DNA of 64,000 bases, taken from the NCBI GenBank assembly GCA_030686995.1, contig CM060709.1, positions 126,572,373-126,636,372 of the forward strand, in the 5' to 3' direction. Source of the DNA: Artemisia argyi (taxonomy: Eukaryota > Streptophyta > Magnoliopsida > Asterales > Asteraceae). Shown here in pieces: positions 35,187 through 47,298 of this stretch; position 1 is the stretch's first letter, and each line of letters starts with the position of its first letter. Under the pieces are notes generated by a model that was given only the letters and a program-made list of their open reading frames with translations, ran no database searches and was not told the DNA's origin. Both the position numbers and the translations under genes were made by a program.

Positions 35187-35908
35187 AATGTAAAAACTAG
35201 AAGGGGGGTTGAATAGTTTAATCGTTATTATTTACGTTTTAGAAAATTTACTTTACAAGTTGTGTTTATGAAAATGATTCGATTCGATCTTTAAGTGAAA
35301 TCAACTCAACAATAAATATAAGTAATAACAATTAAATAAGTAAAGATAAAGAAAGGAAAGATCAAACCGGCACACGGAGATTTATAGTGGTTCGGCTACG
35401 AAGCTCACTCCTTCACCCCAACTCCACTCCTCGAATCTCACACTCGAGAGTTTCACAAACACTATATTAACACGCTTCTTTATGGCAGAACAAACCTTAC
35501 ACAAGCTTACACCAAGTTTAACGACACTAAGCAGAATGTTGAGTCCTAATCCTAACTAGAACCAATCTATCAAAGCCCACATGGCTTCATACCTCATACC
35601 AACACGATGGTACAATAAAACACAACACACAATACAAGACTTGCACTCAAGTCCTATTACATACAAGCAACAATGAATAATAATGATGATAGATCTGTAA
35701 CAATGGTTTGAGATGAGAAAGACTCTTCTTCAACACTTCATCTCTTGACAACAATGAATGTTTTTCTCTTGCACTTGAGGAGTGTGATCACTTGTAAATA
35801 ACTTAAAACCCAATAATGTGATCAAAGAATGTAATTTGGAAAGGATTTCGTAACACAGAAAGTTTTAATCCATAAGAGGTCAGTTTTTTCTGAAACAAAA
35901 CAGTTCTG

Positions 35909-35916
35909 TATTTATA
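35909..35916 (-). promoter_or_regulatory. TATA box of the copia B LTR
   Basis: TATTTATA on the plus strand is TATAAATA on the element strand. It lies 16 bp from the first GGGACGGTCCC palindrome. Confidence 0.65.
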
Positions 35917-35932
35917 GACGCCAGGAAAGAGA

Positions 35933-36002
35933 GGGACGGTCCCTTAAATACCAGACGGTCCTTTATCAATAAGGGACCGCTGACCACTTTAAGGGACTGT
36001 TC
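35933..36002 (-). promoter_or_regulatory. GGGACNGTCCC palindrome array in the copia B LTR
   Basis: Four motifs: GGGACGGTCCC (35933-35943), AGACGGTCC, AGGGACCGCT and AGGGACTGTTCC. Short palindromic repeats in LTR U3 are an established feature of Sireviruses. The same motif is repeated in the element's gag-pol linker and 3' of pol. Confidence 0.75.
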
Positions 36003-36381
36003 CGACAGACGCTCCCATTTTTATCTTGACGTGGTGAAAATTTGTTTGGTGAAAAAGTCTTGTCGGTTTTGAGCGGGAAATATGGATGTTATGCATTTGA
36101 AATTTGAAAACATTTTCTTAATAAAACATATCTTTAAATTATACAAAAATACTTTTGTAAAAATGTTTTGTGACATGAAAATTTAATGTTTTGATGAAAT
36201 ATAAATTCTTTGATCACATACACAAGTTGGTAGATGTTTATACATACCTTAAGTGATGTTGAAGATGAAAAAGAGTATTCTCGATCAAAAACTTATTAGT
36301 TGTAATTTACGTAACATGTGTTTGTATTTTGTGATTATCAAAACTAGTAGAGACTGATTAATGAAAATGACGTTTTTCACA

Positions 36382-36915
36382 TTATTTGTATTAACAAGAT
36401 GTACAAGATGTTCAAAGTGCTCAAATTGTTTGTTTTGTCATCATCAAATAGGTGAAGATTGTTTGCATTTATTGATTTAATGATAACAAAAGGACCAAGA
36501 TTGACATGTTGGAATTCTAGAAGATGGAGGATTCTAAAGGACTTGTATTAAAAGATAAAGATTCCTAACACAATTAGTTGTAAGCCTAAATGGACTCTAT
36601 ATATAAAGGGATCCCTAGACACGTTTATGTATGTGTTAATCATCTTTTAGGGACACATCCCCGATCTCACCACTTGAGATCGGTTCTAGCTCCAACATCA
36701 TAGGTGTCCTTTGATCTTTGTTACAGTTGTGTAACATGTTCTGTCATGATCAAACAGAATTAGGGCTGATATATGTAAAACCATGTTATTAACATTGTGT
36801 TTAATTAATTCTGCTATGCAACCTTTATTATCCTTGTTATTGCATACCTAGATGAGTTTATAACGATCTTCACATAGATTAAGCAAGGGATACGTTACAA
36901 GTGACATACCTGTAT
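36382..36915 (+). repeat. 3'-UTR/PPT remnant and LTR of an older plus-strand copia element
   Basis: 36430-36459 reads TTTGTTTTGTCATCATCAAA then TAGGTGAAGATT, a decayed version of the copia 3' end (GTCATCATCAAA plus a purine tract). An LTR-like sequence starts TGTTTGC at 36460, with TATA box TATATATAAA at 36598-36607. The right end is not clear; about 36915 is a guess. Layout and wording resemble the LTR at 21767. Confidence 0.5.
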
Positions 36916-37974
36916 TTTTTTTATCATATCAGGCTTTTTCAAATATTGATCATCTGATCATTTGTAATGCCATATAGAGAAATGTTATAGTACAAAGATA
37001 ATGGCAAATATTTACACAAAGATTTTGACCTGTTGACTAGTTCTATCCTGTAATATCGAAAAGCCTTTTAAAACAACATTTCTTCGGGTTTGGATCCAAT
37101 GTATTTTCTTTTGTATTAAAATAAGATGCAATGTAATTGAAATTGGCGTGTAAACTTATACTTTAATTAAGAAAAACGTATTTATTTAGGATGCATCGCA
37201 ATTTATAATTATCTAGTTATGCTATTGAATCTATCATGCCTTAATTGCTGATTATAGAGGATGTTCATAATTAGAGTAGCACTTTGGTCCAATTCCTACA
37301 CCCTATAGCAACTAGCCTAATGTCTTGATCCAACTTCAATAACTAATCACTAGACATTTATCCAGCCTCTTGATGTCTCACAATCCAATAACACTCTACG
37401 GTCTCTATGTGTTATATATAAAATTGACCAAAGAAACCTAGGTAACTTAGATAGGCCAATAACTTAAGCAAACTATAAGGTTTATGTGGTTCTTAGTTTG
37501 ACTATTAACACTTATCACACAATTATCACTATTAAAGATCTAATTAATTCGCAAGCAATCGATATGCATAAACACCAACAAGAAAATCAATAAACAAAAC
37601 TAAATAATAACAAGTTTCATGCAGTTGTAAGTAAATAGTAAGCAATCTAGCCTGACATAACGTACAAAGAACTAGTAATATGCATAATCAACCAACAAAT
37701 GATAAACATAATTGAATGATTAAACTTATCAAATGTTAAACTTCTATTACAAAGGAAGAATTAACTTTAAAACTCATAAATTTGGCTAGGGTGTAAGTCC
37801 TAAAGTTTGCGCATGAATTAAGAAAAAAAGACAAAAATATATTTAAAAAACCGGAGCTGAAGACGTCAAGCTTAGAGGCTGATAGCGTAAACTCACCCTC
37901 TTTGATTTAAGGTTTTTTGAGCACCGACTCATCCCCTACATGTAAACTCAACATTTTTATACCTTTTATAATTA
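36916..37974. other. A/T-rich region, no gene recognised
   Basis: About 1 kb without coding. The stretch 37290-37560 (reverse strand) has the style of a gypsy LTR U5 (short phrases such as GGCTAGTTG and ACTAGG), but I could not define borders. Confidence 0.4.
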
Positions 37975-38110
37975 GCACATTAACTAATTGTGTCAAAGTG
38001 TCATTTGCAAATCAAATTGCATATATTTTTACCAAAGCATTGAGCATTGCTCAACAGAAGTTGTTTGTGAAAAACTTGGTATTGTTGATATGACATTGAA
38101 CTGACTGACT
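37975..38110 (+). pseudogene. copia RNase H tail, extra copy
   Basis: Encodes NQIAYIFTKALSIAQQKLFVKNLVLL, the C-terminus of a copia RNase H. It is a diverged duplicate of 38664-38780, with the same following words up to TTGTTGA(T/C)ATG. It may be a partial duplication or the relic of a second copy of the same element. Confidence 0.75.
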
Positions 38111-38239
38111 TACTTTGCTTAACACGTCTGTTTTGTCTGGAAAAGCCAAAGACTCCCAACAAGATTGATCTCTTTGGATCTTGGTCCATGATGGCCTGTG
38201 AATTCGAACTTTTTGGTATTTTCCGTTTAAAGCTACATT

Positions 38240-38784
38240 AAGAGTTTTAAGATACTTAAAACTAGAACCTAGAACTGGAATACAAATTTATAAGGAAAAC
38301 AGTATCAGTCTGTATGCTTATCCAGATGCAGATTGGGCAAACTGTCCAGTTTCTAGGAAGTCTGTTTTTGAATTTTTAGGTTTATTTAACTAATGGGGTG
38401 ATTTCTAGGAAAAAAAAAGTTACAATTTACAGATCTTCAGCTGAAGCTGAATACAGATTCATGACATCTACTACTTGTGAAATTATTTGGGTTTCAAACA
38501 TTCTTAAGATCTCAGAATTGAGGGATTGTTTCTTGTTGATTTATACTGTGACAGTAATGCAACAATTTAACTTGCTGTAAATCTTGTATTTCATGATAAA
38601 ACCAAATATTTTGAGATAGATGTACATCTTGTGAGAGAAAATGTGTCATCTGGGGTTACTAAAACTATCAAAGTGTCATCTTAAAATCAAATTGCATATA
38701 TTTTTACCAAAGGATTAAGCATTGCTTAGCATAAGTTGTTTGTGAAAAACTTGGTATTGTTGACATGTTTAAACCATGAGACTG
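38240..38784 (+). pseudogene. copia E RNase H remnant
   Basis: Plus strand: ILRYLK, YAYPDADWANCPVSRKS (catalytic Asp region), SSAEAEYRFM (catalytic Glu), TTCEIIWVSNILK, LYCDSNATI, FHDKTKYFEIDVHLVRE and a tail IAYIFTKGLSIA. Several stops and a frameshift near 38560 make it non-functional. The LINE at 38785 is inserted just past its 3' end, and the element's PPT and LTR continue at 45931 beyond the LINE. Confidence 0.88.
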
Positions 38785-39053
38785 TAAAACAAAAAACCAA
38801 ACACAATCGGTACTTTTCTTCCCTAAGTGGGTTTTCTCCGTAAGTGGATTTTTTCCCCAAAGTGGTCCCTAAGTGGTTTCTATCTTTTCACGCCCTTTTC
38901 ATCCGTACCACATATCTAGTTTCTACGTTTCCACTACCGAAAATTCAACTCCAACGATCCATATTCTAGTATTGTTTGAGATCAAAAATCTAAAAGTATA
39001 TAGAAAACTTTGATTTTGTTAGCATAATCATGTGACAAACCAATGAGATTGGC

Positions 39054-40339
39054 ATGTCTAATCTTTCGATTAATGAAGCCGAGCATGAGGTCATGGATTT
39101 TGCCGATGATGATACACACTATGGACGGCGGTTTACTCTTGTGGGCAAGGTCTATATAGACCGAGTCATTAACTTTCAAAAACTGCAAAGAATCTTAATG
39201 GCGGCGTGGCAGCCTAGATGATCGGTAAGAATACAAAAGCTAGAAGGTGGTGTCTTTCTAGCTACCTTTGATCACCTGGTGGACATGAGGCATGTTCTTG
39301 ATGATAGTCCTTGGTCAGTCGAAAGAGACCTGGTTATTCTAAATCCATTGGATGAAGATGAGCAACCTTCTAACGTGGAGATGAGTAAGATTCCTTTTTG
39401 GATCCGTTTACTCAATCTTCCTTTTAGCAGATGTAGTGAGATGTTTGTTTAGACCATTGTTGGAAGGCTTGGTTCAGCTTTGGATGTTGATATGCGTCGC
39501 CTTAAAGAAGGTAGCAAGTACAATTTCGGGTTATGATTTATGTTTCAAAGCCCTTGTGTCGGCATATCTCAGTGATGATTCAACAATATGAGAAAGTAAT
39601 GGTTGGGCTATGTTATGAGTGATTGCCAAAATTTTGCTACTGGTGTGGCCATCTCGGGTACACCATTAAAGAATGCCTTGATAAGCCTATAGAAGTAGAT
39701 GAAAAAACACTTTAAATTTGTCCTTTTCAAGAATCCTTGCGAGCCCCTCCACTGAGAGAAAGAATTAGTAGGAGTGATAATATTTCTAGTCAAGGTGGTG
39801 ACTATGTTTCTACATCCTTTCGACTTGCGTTCATGAACCATGACAAACAACACCCACTTCCTTCTAGTAACAATGATAAAGGGAGCAGTGTTAGGACTGA
39901 CGGTCTCAAGGAACACAAAACAATAGATGAAGCTGATGTGACTAAGAAACAAGGGAGTATGTTATAAAATAAAGAATGTAATCATGGGAATAATGATAAA
40001 AAAAAGTTATGCAATAGAGGGGCAGGGTGGTGAACCTATGGCACTTTTAAAAGAAAATGAGAACATCGACGCGGACATAAAAATTACAACAACTTCAGGT
40101 ACTAAAGCCAAGGATACATTCATGCGAAACTCTTGGAAAAGACAAGCAAGGGTCTTGTCAAATAGTTGTCTTCCTACTGTTGGTGTTGGTGACTCTCCTA
40201 ACGAAAAGCAAGCAAACAAACGAGAATGAAAGGAGACTGCGGTATTAGAACCTATGGAGTTGGATAGTGAAAAGCATTTGAAGAATGATGAATGTCTCAA
40301 TAAAAAGGCAAGGGCTGCAGGACAGCCTCGCCTACAACT
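39054..40339 (+). pseudogene. LINE ORF1 (DUF4283-like domain and CCHC knuckle)
   Basis: From ATG at 39054. The product shows FTLVGKVYIDRVINFQKLQ, WQPR, GVFLATFDHLVDMRHVL and SPWSVERDLVILNPL, the order seen in DUF4283 proteins of plant L1 elements. Then CYWCGHLGYTIKECLDKP, a CCHC zinc knuckle, and a Ser/Lys-rich tail. In L1 elements this protein binds the element RNA. Stops near 39219, 39450, 39535 and 39715 show it is dead. Confidence 0.85.
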
Positions 40340-40661
40340 ATGAGGCTCCTAAGTTAGAACGTTCAAGGTCTGGGCAATCCTTGGAAAGTCCTTCACCATC
40401 GCAAACTAGTAAAGGAAAATAAGCCATCTATCGTGTTTCTTATAAAGATCCGGTTACTGATGAAGCGAAAAGTGTACCACTTTTCGGGGGTCATTTAAGG
40501 CTAAAGTCCAGATTATTTGATCAAATATTCCCCTAAATTGTTCCTTTTGTCATTTTAGGTACTTTTGAGAGGAATTTTACAAAAGAAAGCATTTTGGACG
40601 TTTTTGGAGCGAAAAAGTGAAGAAAACGACAAAGTCTCAAAAGCATGCTGGAAATGGCACT

Positions 40662-40921
40662 TGACAGCGTCACAAGGTGCGAGTGACGGCGTCATGAGTT
40701 GACAAAAGAGTGGATATATCAAATACACGTGACGCGTTAGAATGTTTTGTGAATGGATCTTGACGGCGTCACATACAAAATTTCCAAGGACATCAAGAGT
40801 AACTGCAAAGAGTGACAACCCAGAACCCATAAAGAGTGACGGCGTCAGAAGTGGATCTAGGCAATACGAGTTTATTTTGGCGGCGAGTTGACGGCGTCAC
40901 ACATAACTCTTGACGCCGTCA
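40662..40921 (+). promoter_or_regulatory. TGACGNCGTCA palindrome array in LTR G copy 1
   Basis: About seven copies of the 11-bp odd palindrome TGACG-N-CGTCA or close variants. Two form hairpin pairs: 40663-40673 with 40683-40693, and TGACGGCGTCA with TGACGCCGTCA at about 40890-40921. The last copy ends 12 bp before the TATA box. TGACG is the half-site bound by plant TGA-type bZIP factors (as-1 type); binding here is inference. Confidence 0.78.
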
Positions 40922-40933
40922 GAAGACAAAATC

Positions 40934-40941
40934 TATATATA
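40934..40941 (+). promoter_or_regulatory. TATA box of LTR G copy 1
   Basis: TATATATA in ATCTATATATAG, conserved in copy 2 at the same place relative to the array. Confidence 0.65.
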
Positions 40942-43900
40942 GTTTTTTAGTTTTCATTCATTGTGTGCAACTTTGAGGGAATAAAACCATAGACAAATTT
41001 TACAGCTTTTTCAAGGGTTTCAACCCCTTGTTTCTTCCATGCTTAATTGAAGATAAGTACTTTACCAAATCATTCAATATGTCTATGTGTTCTTTGATTA
41101 TATCTTACGCTTGTCTTCTCTTTAACATTCTAGGCTAGGTTTTCTTCGTGTTTGCTTAGATGTAATGAAGCTTAGATATTGATTATGGGTTAGTTGTTTG
41201 TTTATAATTGTTGTGGATGAATGAATTCGATGTTAGGCTTAAGAAAACTGGCAGACTTCCAATTGGTAACTTGCTTGAACGTCTTAAGAAACATGATCGA
41301 ATGTGTACTATGATTATTTGGTTATATTTAATGCATAAGTAACTTCCAGGGATACCATGTTAGGAGCTTTTAGTTGGCTCGACATAGGATTTAGGTAGAA
41401 GCTTATAGAGTTAGGGAAGATCGTACACGGCCCTACGAATGGCATTAAGGAATATAACCCGTCATCTATGCAATTGTAACAAACTAATCAACCTGTAAAA
41501 GATAGCTAAGGAGTAGTGAAATCTAAGTAAACACAATTTACTCTCATTATTGTTTACACCACAATTTAGTTTAAGTTTATTTTATTTTATTTTGATTGCA
41601 TCTTTAGTTAATTGGGTTAGATGACTAGCAACTAATTCCACCCACTCCTTTTAAAACCGAGATTTTTAATTGCTTTCCTAAAAATATAAAAACACAAAAA
41701 GAATCATCCCTCATCTCTAGACCTAGTTTAGTAGAATTTTAACTCTAGCGAACACTATTCCTAGAGTTGAACGATCAATCTCCCAGTACTTGTCACTATA
41801 CTATACTACAACGAACAGGTACACTGCCTGGTGGGGATTTCAAGCTTCTCAAGATCCCTTGAGAGGTAAAACCTTTTGCGAGGGTGCAATTCCACGCATC
41901 AGTTACATGATCCAGAATCTCAGGTTATCGGTTGATGTTTCTTAGGTTTTAACTTTCTTGTTGTCAACCCTATTAGGAGAGCATGTGGCCTTATGTTGCT
42001 TTGGAAAATGAGCTTGAATGTCTAAGTTATGAGTTTCTCAAAAAGTCATGTCGACTTTTGTGTTGTTGAGGATATTAGTACACAGTGGAGAGGATCAGGC
42101 ATTTATAGGTGGCCAAAAAATTACGACAAGTATCGTACATGGGGCTTGCTTCGTTCTCTAAAAAGTATGTCAACACTTCCTAGGGTTTGTTTTGGAGACT
42201 TTAATGAAGTGTTATATACTTCTGAGCAAGTGAGAATATGTGTGTGTAATTTGAAAGAATTGAAAGCTTTTGAGACATCATGCCACTACTGTGATCTATA
42301 TGACTTAGGTTCTAACGGCAGTAAGATGACTTGGTCAAATGGATGAAGAGGGGTGTATAATGTACAAAAATGACTTGATAGTTTTTTAGCTACACAAGAT
42401 TGGTCCACACCTTTTCCTTCTAACCAGGTTCAAAATCATCCCCGAGTGACTTCGGACCATTCACCCATTGTTCTTTTTTAACAAGAATGTATTGATAGAG
42501 GTAGTCAAAGAAGGAGGTTTCGATTTGAACACATGTGGCTTAGAGATAGCACACTTGAGTAAATTGTTAAAGATGCATGGTTTGATGGTGTAAGAAAGGG
42601 TTTGGGAAGTAATCCTTCCGCTCTAGTTGGTGGTTGTGAAGGCAAACTAAAAGAATGGAATAAAACAACCTTTGGTCATGTTCAACGCAATATTCGAGCT
42701 AAAGTTGAACTATTGAAGGTTCTACAAAATCAAACGAGGTATGTTTCCTTTCAACATGAACATGACTTACAAAATGAGTTAAAGGAACTATATGCACAGG
42801 AAGAGGTCCTATGGTGTCAAAGGAGTAAAGTCCAATGGTTGAAGGAAGGCGATAAGAATACACAATTTTTTCATGCTCGTGCTAGTAGTTGACAAAAACA
42901 AAATAGCCTATTGAAATTAAGAATGGATGATGGCAGATGGGTGGAAGATGGTGTAGGTCTATGTGACATTGTCTCGTCATATTTTGAGAAATTATTTGCC
43001 AGTTCCATTCCACCAGAATGTGAAGACGAACTATCATGCCTTAATAAAGCTCTTTGTGATGGTGATATCAAAAATATAGGAAAACTAGTTTCTGAAGATG
43101 AAGTTTATGATGCGATTCTACAAATGAACCCGTCAAAGGCCCCTGGACCTGATGGTATGATTGCCTTATTTTATTAAAAATTTTAGAAGATCGTCGGCCC
43201 TACTGTTGTAAATGTAGTGACTCAGTTCTTTTGTAGTAGAGTTATGCCGCCAAATATAAATGAACTCTAATAACTTTGATACCAAAAATCCCGTCCCCAA
43301 CCTCTTTAAATGATCTACGCCCCATCAGTTTATGCAATGTGATTTACAAAATCATTTCCAAAGTCATCGTCAACAGGATTAAACAAGTACTCCCAGGGTT
43401 GATTGATGAAACTCAACCTGCTTTCGTTACAGGGCGTATGATCACTGATAATGCTACAGTTGCTTTCAATGTCTTTCACTGGCTCAAGAATAAAAGAAGC
43501 AGTCAGAAAGGTACAATGGCTCTTAAAGTTGATATGAGTAAAGCTTATGATCGTGTGGAGTGGTCATTTATTAGATCAGTTCTTCAAAGATTTCGCTTCC
43601 CACAAAACTTTATCGATCTTATTATGGCATGTGTGACGTCAGTCTTCTTTTCATTTAATATTAATAGGCATATTTCAGGACATGTTCCCACCTGAGGACT
43701 TCATCAAAGGGATCCTATCTCGCCCTCAAAGGGATCCTATCTTGCCCTACTTGTTTATCATGTGCGTTGAAGTGTTGTCAGCAATGATTAGGAGAGAGAT
43801 TTCTACATCTCACATTCACGGGGTTAAATTCAATCGTGGTGCGCATGAAGTAAGCCATTTATTTTTTGCGGATGATAGCATTTTCTTTACAAGGGCATCG

Positions 43901-45930
43901 GTGGATGAATGTACATGATTGAAGAATATTTTTGGAAAGTACTGCTGCTATTCAGGTCAGACTATAAATTTCCAGAAATCTTAGGTTTTCTTTAGCACAA
44001 ATGTTGAAGCAACCTTACGGGATGTTATTGTGATTGAACTTGAGGTCCGTGAAGCATCAAATTAAACAAAGTATTAAGGACTCCATTCTTTTATTGGAAG
44101 AAAGAAGAAAGATGTTTTTCGATCTATTCTAGATAAGGTATGAAAGAAGATTGCTGCTTGGAAAGAGAGAAACTTGTCAATAGGGGAAAAGAGGTTCTTT
44201 TGAAATCCTTTGCTCAAGCAATGCTGATGTATCTTATGAATCTTTTCTCTTACCAGATGTGCTAATAGATGAGATTAACCGTGCTTTCAATCACTTTTGG
44301 TAGGGACACGGAAATAGGAAAATCCTATACAATGGGCTTCATGGGAGTCTATGTGCATTTTTAAAGATCGTGGCGGTTTGGGCTTTCGTCATATAAATGG
44401 TTTTAACAAGGCCCTCCTCGCGAAGCTTCGCTGGAGACTAATCACAATGGAAGGGTCACTTTCAGTGAGAATTCTTAAGGCAAGGTATTTTCCCAGGGGT
44501 TGTTTCTTAGATGCAAGGATTGGCCATAAACCTAGTTTTATGTGGCGGAGTTTATGTTCAACACGAGACATTATACAGAAAGGGCAAAGATGGAATGTTG
44601 GTAATGGCATAAAAGTAAGAATTTGGGAAGACCACTGGTTAGAGGGCTACAAGACACTTCATAACAACCACCCACAAGATTCTGAATATAATGTTGTTAA
44701 TGATCTTTTAGATAATGCTACACAAAGGTGGAATCATACACTCCTGTTACAATTATTTTCCTGCCAAATTGTAACCAGGATTTCATGTGTACACACCAAT
44801 CCTATAGAGTGGGACTTCCTTTAGTGGGATGCTTCCCCGAATGGAGTTTTCACATGCAAATTAGTTTATTGGATTGCAATTCAAAGTATAGATCGCCTCC
44901 AACAATAAAAGAACGAATGAAAATACTTGAAGGCCGTCTAGTTGGCAAATGTTCCTGGTAAGGTAAAGATTTTTGTTTGGAGAGCTTGTATGAATCTTGT
45001 GCCCACCATAAACAATCTTGGTACAAGAGGTTCAGTACAAAACTCCTTTGATTGTGTTCATCGTTCAAACCCTATGGAAGACGTTAAACATGCATTGTTT
45101 CTTTGTGATTAGCCTCAAGATATATGGGTCGACATGGAGTTAAGTGATCTTACTAATCAGGTAGTAGATATATCGATTAAAGAAATGCTAGGTGCTACAA
45201 AAGAGAGTAAAATGGTAAGTTTGAGCTGATGTTGATGCTAATGTGGCAGATATGGTGTACAAGAAACTCCAAAGCTCACGGACATGGAAATCTGGACAAG
45301 AATATAGTGAAACAATCAGCTTATGGGATGGTTTAAGAATTCCCCAAGTCAATCAGCCTACTGAAGCATTTTCAGCTCCTCATCAAGCACCCTCGCAAGC
45401 TTGGTCTGCCCCAACTTACAGAGTGATAAAAATCAACTGTGATGCTGGAGCTTTAGGAAACAATGGTGTATCAGGCCTTGGCTTTGTCATGAGAAGCCAC
45501 AACGGTTTAGTATTGGTAGCAGGAAGCAAACGGTTGGCATTTGCGATGTCCATTGTTAAAGCCAAGGCAAAAGCAATTCTTTGGGCTATTCAAGTAGCTC
45601 AATCCAAGGGTTTTGCAAGGTTTGTTTTGGAAATAGACTAGAGTATACCTTTTGATGCCTTAAAACACAACAAAGTGTTGTATCACATTAGAGCTTTATT
45701 TTTCCACATTCATCGTTTATGCCTCCTATTCGATTCGTGTACTTGGTCTTTTGTGCGACGTGATGGGAATAAAGTTGTTCATGAGCTGGCTAGATTAGCG
45801 CTAACTGATAATGTAGATGTTCTGTATGATGGACATGTGCCATTTTCTGTTGAGGTACTTGTATAACACGAAGTAAATTTGATAGTTGACTAATGAAATA
45901 TCTATACTTATCATAAAAAAAATGAGACTG

Positions 45931-46276
45931 AGGAGGGGTGTAAAAAAATATTATGTTTATTCATTCTCATGGTTTAATTCCAAGTTTAGGGACTAAACTT
46001 GTCTTATTTCTCATAGTTTTGTTAGTTTGTTGGTGTTGACAGGTTTTCTAAAGTTCAGGGCTGAAGTGTTACTTGGGTGTATATAAACCAATACCCGGCC
46101 TTAGGGTTTCATAATTTATTCTTCTCAAGTATGCGGTCTTGTGTTACTCTCTCAAATATTCATCTCTTCAATCTTTCAGTATTAAGTCTGTATTCTCTTT
46201 TATCATCTTGATCATCTAGTCTATATATTCGTTAGAGTGTTTGTGAGGGTTTGTTAGAGTCTGTTGTATTTCTGCA
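45931..46276 (+). repeat. copia E polypurine tract and 3' LTR
   Basis: Right after the LINE's duplicated site, AGGAGGGG (45931-45938) is a PPT and TGTAAAAAAATATT at 45939 starts an LTR. A TATA box (GTATATAAACC) lies near 46078-46087. The end at about 46276 (TTTCTGCA) is a guess. Confidence 0.65.
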
Positions 46277-47102
46277 ATCGCATGCAATTGGGGACGATTT
46301 ATTTCTTTTGTATTGTTTGGTTAGCATGCGTTTGAGGACTAATCGACTATAGCTTTTGTTAATAAAATAAGCACGTAGGGAGGTTGGTTAAGTGCACATA
46401 TGTGTGTTGTGGTGATTGGTTTGATAATTTCTACATCAATCTTAACTACTTATAATGCACAAAGTATTTTTTAAGCATTAGTTACAGTAAGATAATTGAA
46501 AGGAATACAACCTTTCTTGTGCTGTGTACAATCAATTGATGCATCGACACATATATCAATTGAGTCATCAATACCACAATTAATGATACTTTAAAAATAC
46601 CTCATCAATAAAAATTACAATTAAAAGAACTCATTGTAAAAACCAAGCAAGTAAATTAACAAAAAAAAAAAAAAAAAACTAATTGAAGTTCCACCAAACT
46701 TTTTTCATTCCTTATAATCCCTGAATAAATGAACTAATCACTAAAATTGTTTTCAAAAAACGAATCAGTGAAATAAATTATTGGCTGAAAAAATTAAATT
46801 ATATGGCACCCCTATCTCATCGTGAGGGTACCCTAATAGTTATTATAATTAGTATAGGTTTATGGTGTTTCTAATTTTAAAATTTAGTGGTCTTTTATTA
46901 TCTTAAATAAATATTTATTTAATTATTAACACTGCTATAGTAGTAATGTTAGGAAAAATATGTGAAAAATGAAAACTATATTTTTTTACAAATCAAACTC
47001 AATTAATTTTATTTTATTAATAATATTATTGTTATCCTTGTGAGTATCTTAGCTATCTTGTATTCTTCCACAAATCTTTCTTGACTTTTCCATGATTTGC
47101 AA
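46277..47102. other. A/T-rich region, nothing recognised
   Basis: No coding or structured repeat beyond an A run near 46661-46678 and general A/T richness. Confidence 0.4.
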
Positions 47103-47298
47103 TGATAATATCAAATAGTTCTGATATTTTATTGTTAATTTCCCCCTATTATGCTCATCTTTTATATCGTTTTATTAGAATATATACTCTTATTTTTTTA
47201 TATTTCCTTTCTAGGATAAAAATGACCATTGGAACGAACAGACACAGATTTGGAAGGTTATTAATGAAAATATTTGAAGTATGCTGATTTTACACTAA

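Larger units (their letters stand above)
35189..36381 (-). repeat. 5' LTR of copia B (Sirevirus-like)
   Basis: Starts TGTAAAAAC beside the PBS. The best right end is GTTTTTCACA at 36381, giving near-matching termini TGTAAAAAC/TGTGAAAAAC and a length of 1193 bp. The right border rests on this inverted repeat only. The minus-strand TATA box is at 35909-35916, with an array of GGGACGGTCCC-like palindromes just upstream of it (35933-36002). Confidence 0.75.
40458..41901 (+). mobile_element. solo gypsy LTR (family G, copy 1)
   Basis: 1444 bp, TGATGAAGCG...CACGCATCA (inverted TGATG/CATCA), with a perfect 5-bp duplication GTTAC (40453-40457 and 41902-41906) inside LINE ORF2. No interior, so it arose by recombination between two LTRs. 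U3 has the TGACGGCGTCA array (40662-40921), TATA box TATATATA is at 40934-40941. A second copy in inverted orientation lies at 50875-52328. Confidence 0.95.
40340..45866 (+). pseudogene. LINE ORF2 (endonuclease, RT, zf-RVT, RNase H), split by a solo LTR
   Basis: ATG at 40340 opens an EEP endonuclease (MRLLS-stop-NVQGLGNPWKV...VFLI) that is cut at 40457 and resumes at 41907 (LHDPESQV...). Endonuclease: [63 protein letters not shown] and the catalytic FADD at 43865-43876. zf-RVT: KIFVWRAC, PTINNLGTRG, HALFLCD. C-terminal RNase H: INCDAGALGNNGVSGLGFV, EID and RRDGNKVVHELA. Many stops and frameshifts. A 22-bp duplication (about 43705-43748) sits just after the conserved GHVPT. Confidence 0.93.
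38785..45921 (+). mobile_element. L1-like LINE, apparently full length, decayed
   Basis: Flanked by a perfect 9-bp duplication ATGAGACTG (38776-38784 and 45922-45930). It ends in a short A tail after ATCTATACTTATC, the usual plant L1 3' end. ORF1 has a DUF4283-like domain plus a zinc knuckle. ORF2 has endonuclease, RT, zf-RVT and RNase H domains. A solo gypsy LTR (40458-41901) lies inside the endonuclease. Without that LTR and its duplicated 5 bp the LINE is about 5.7 kb. The 5' UTR (38785-39053) has four TAAGTGG/AAAGTGG repeats near 38822-38880. Confidence 0.94.
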
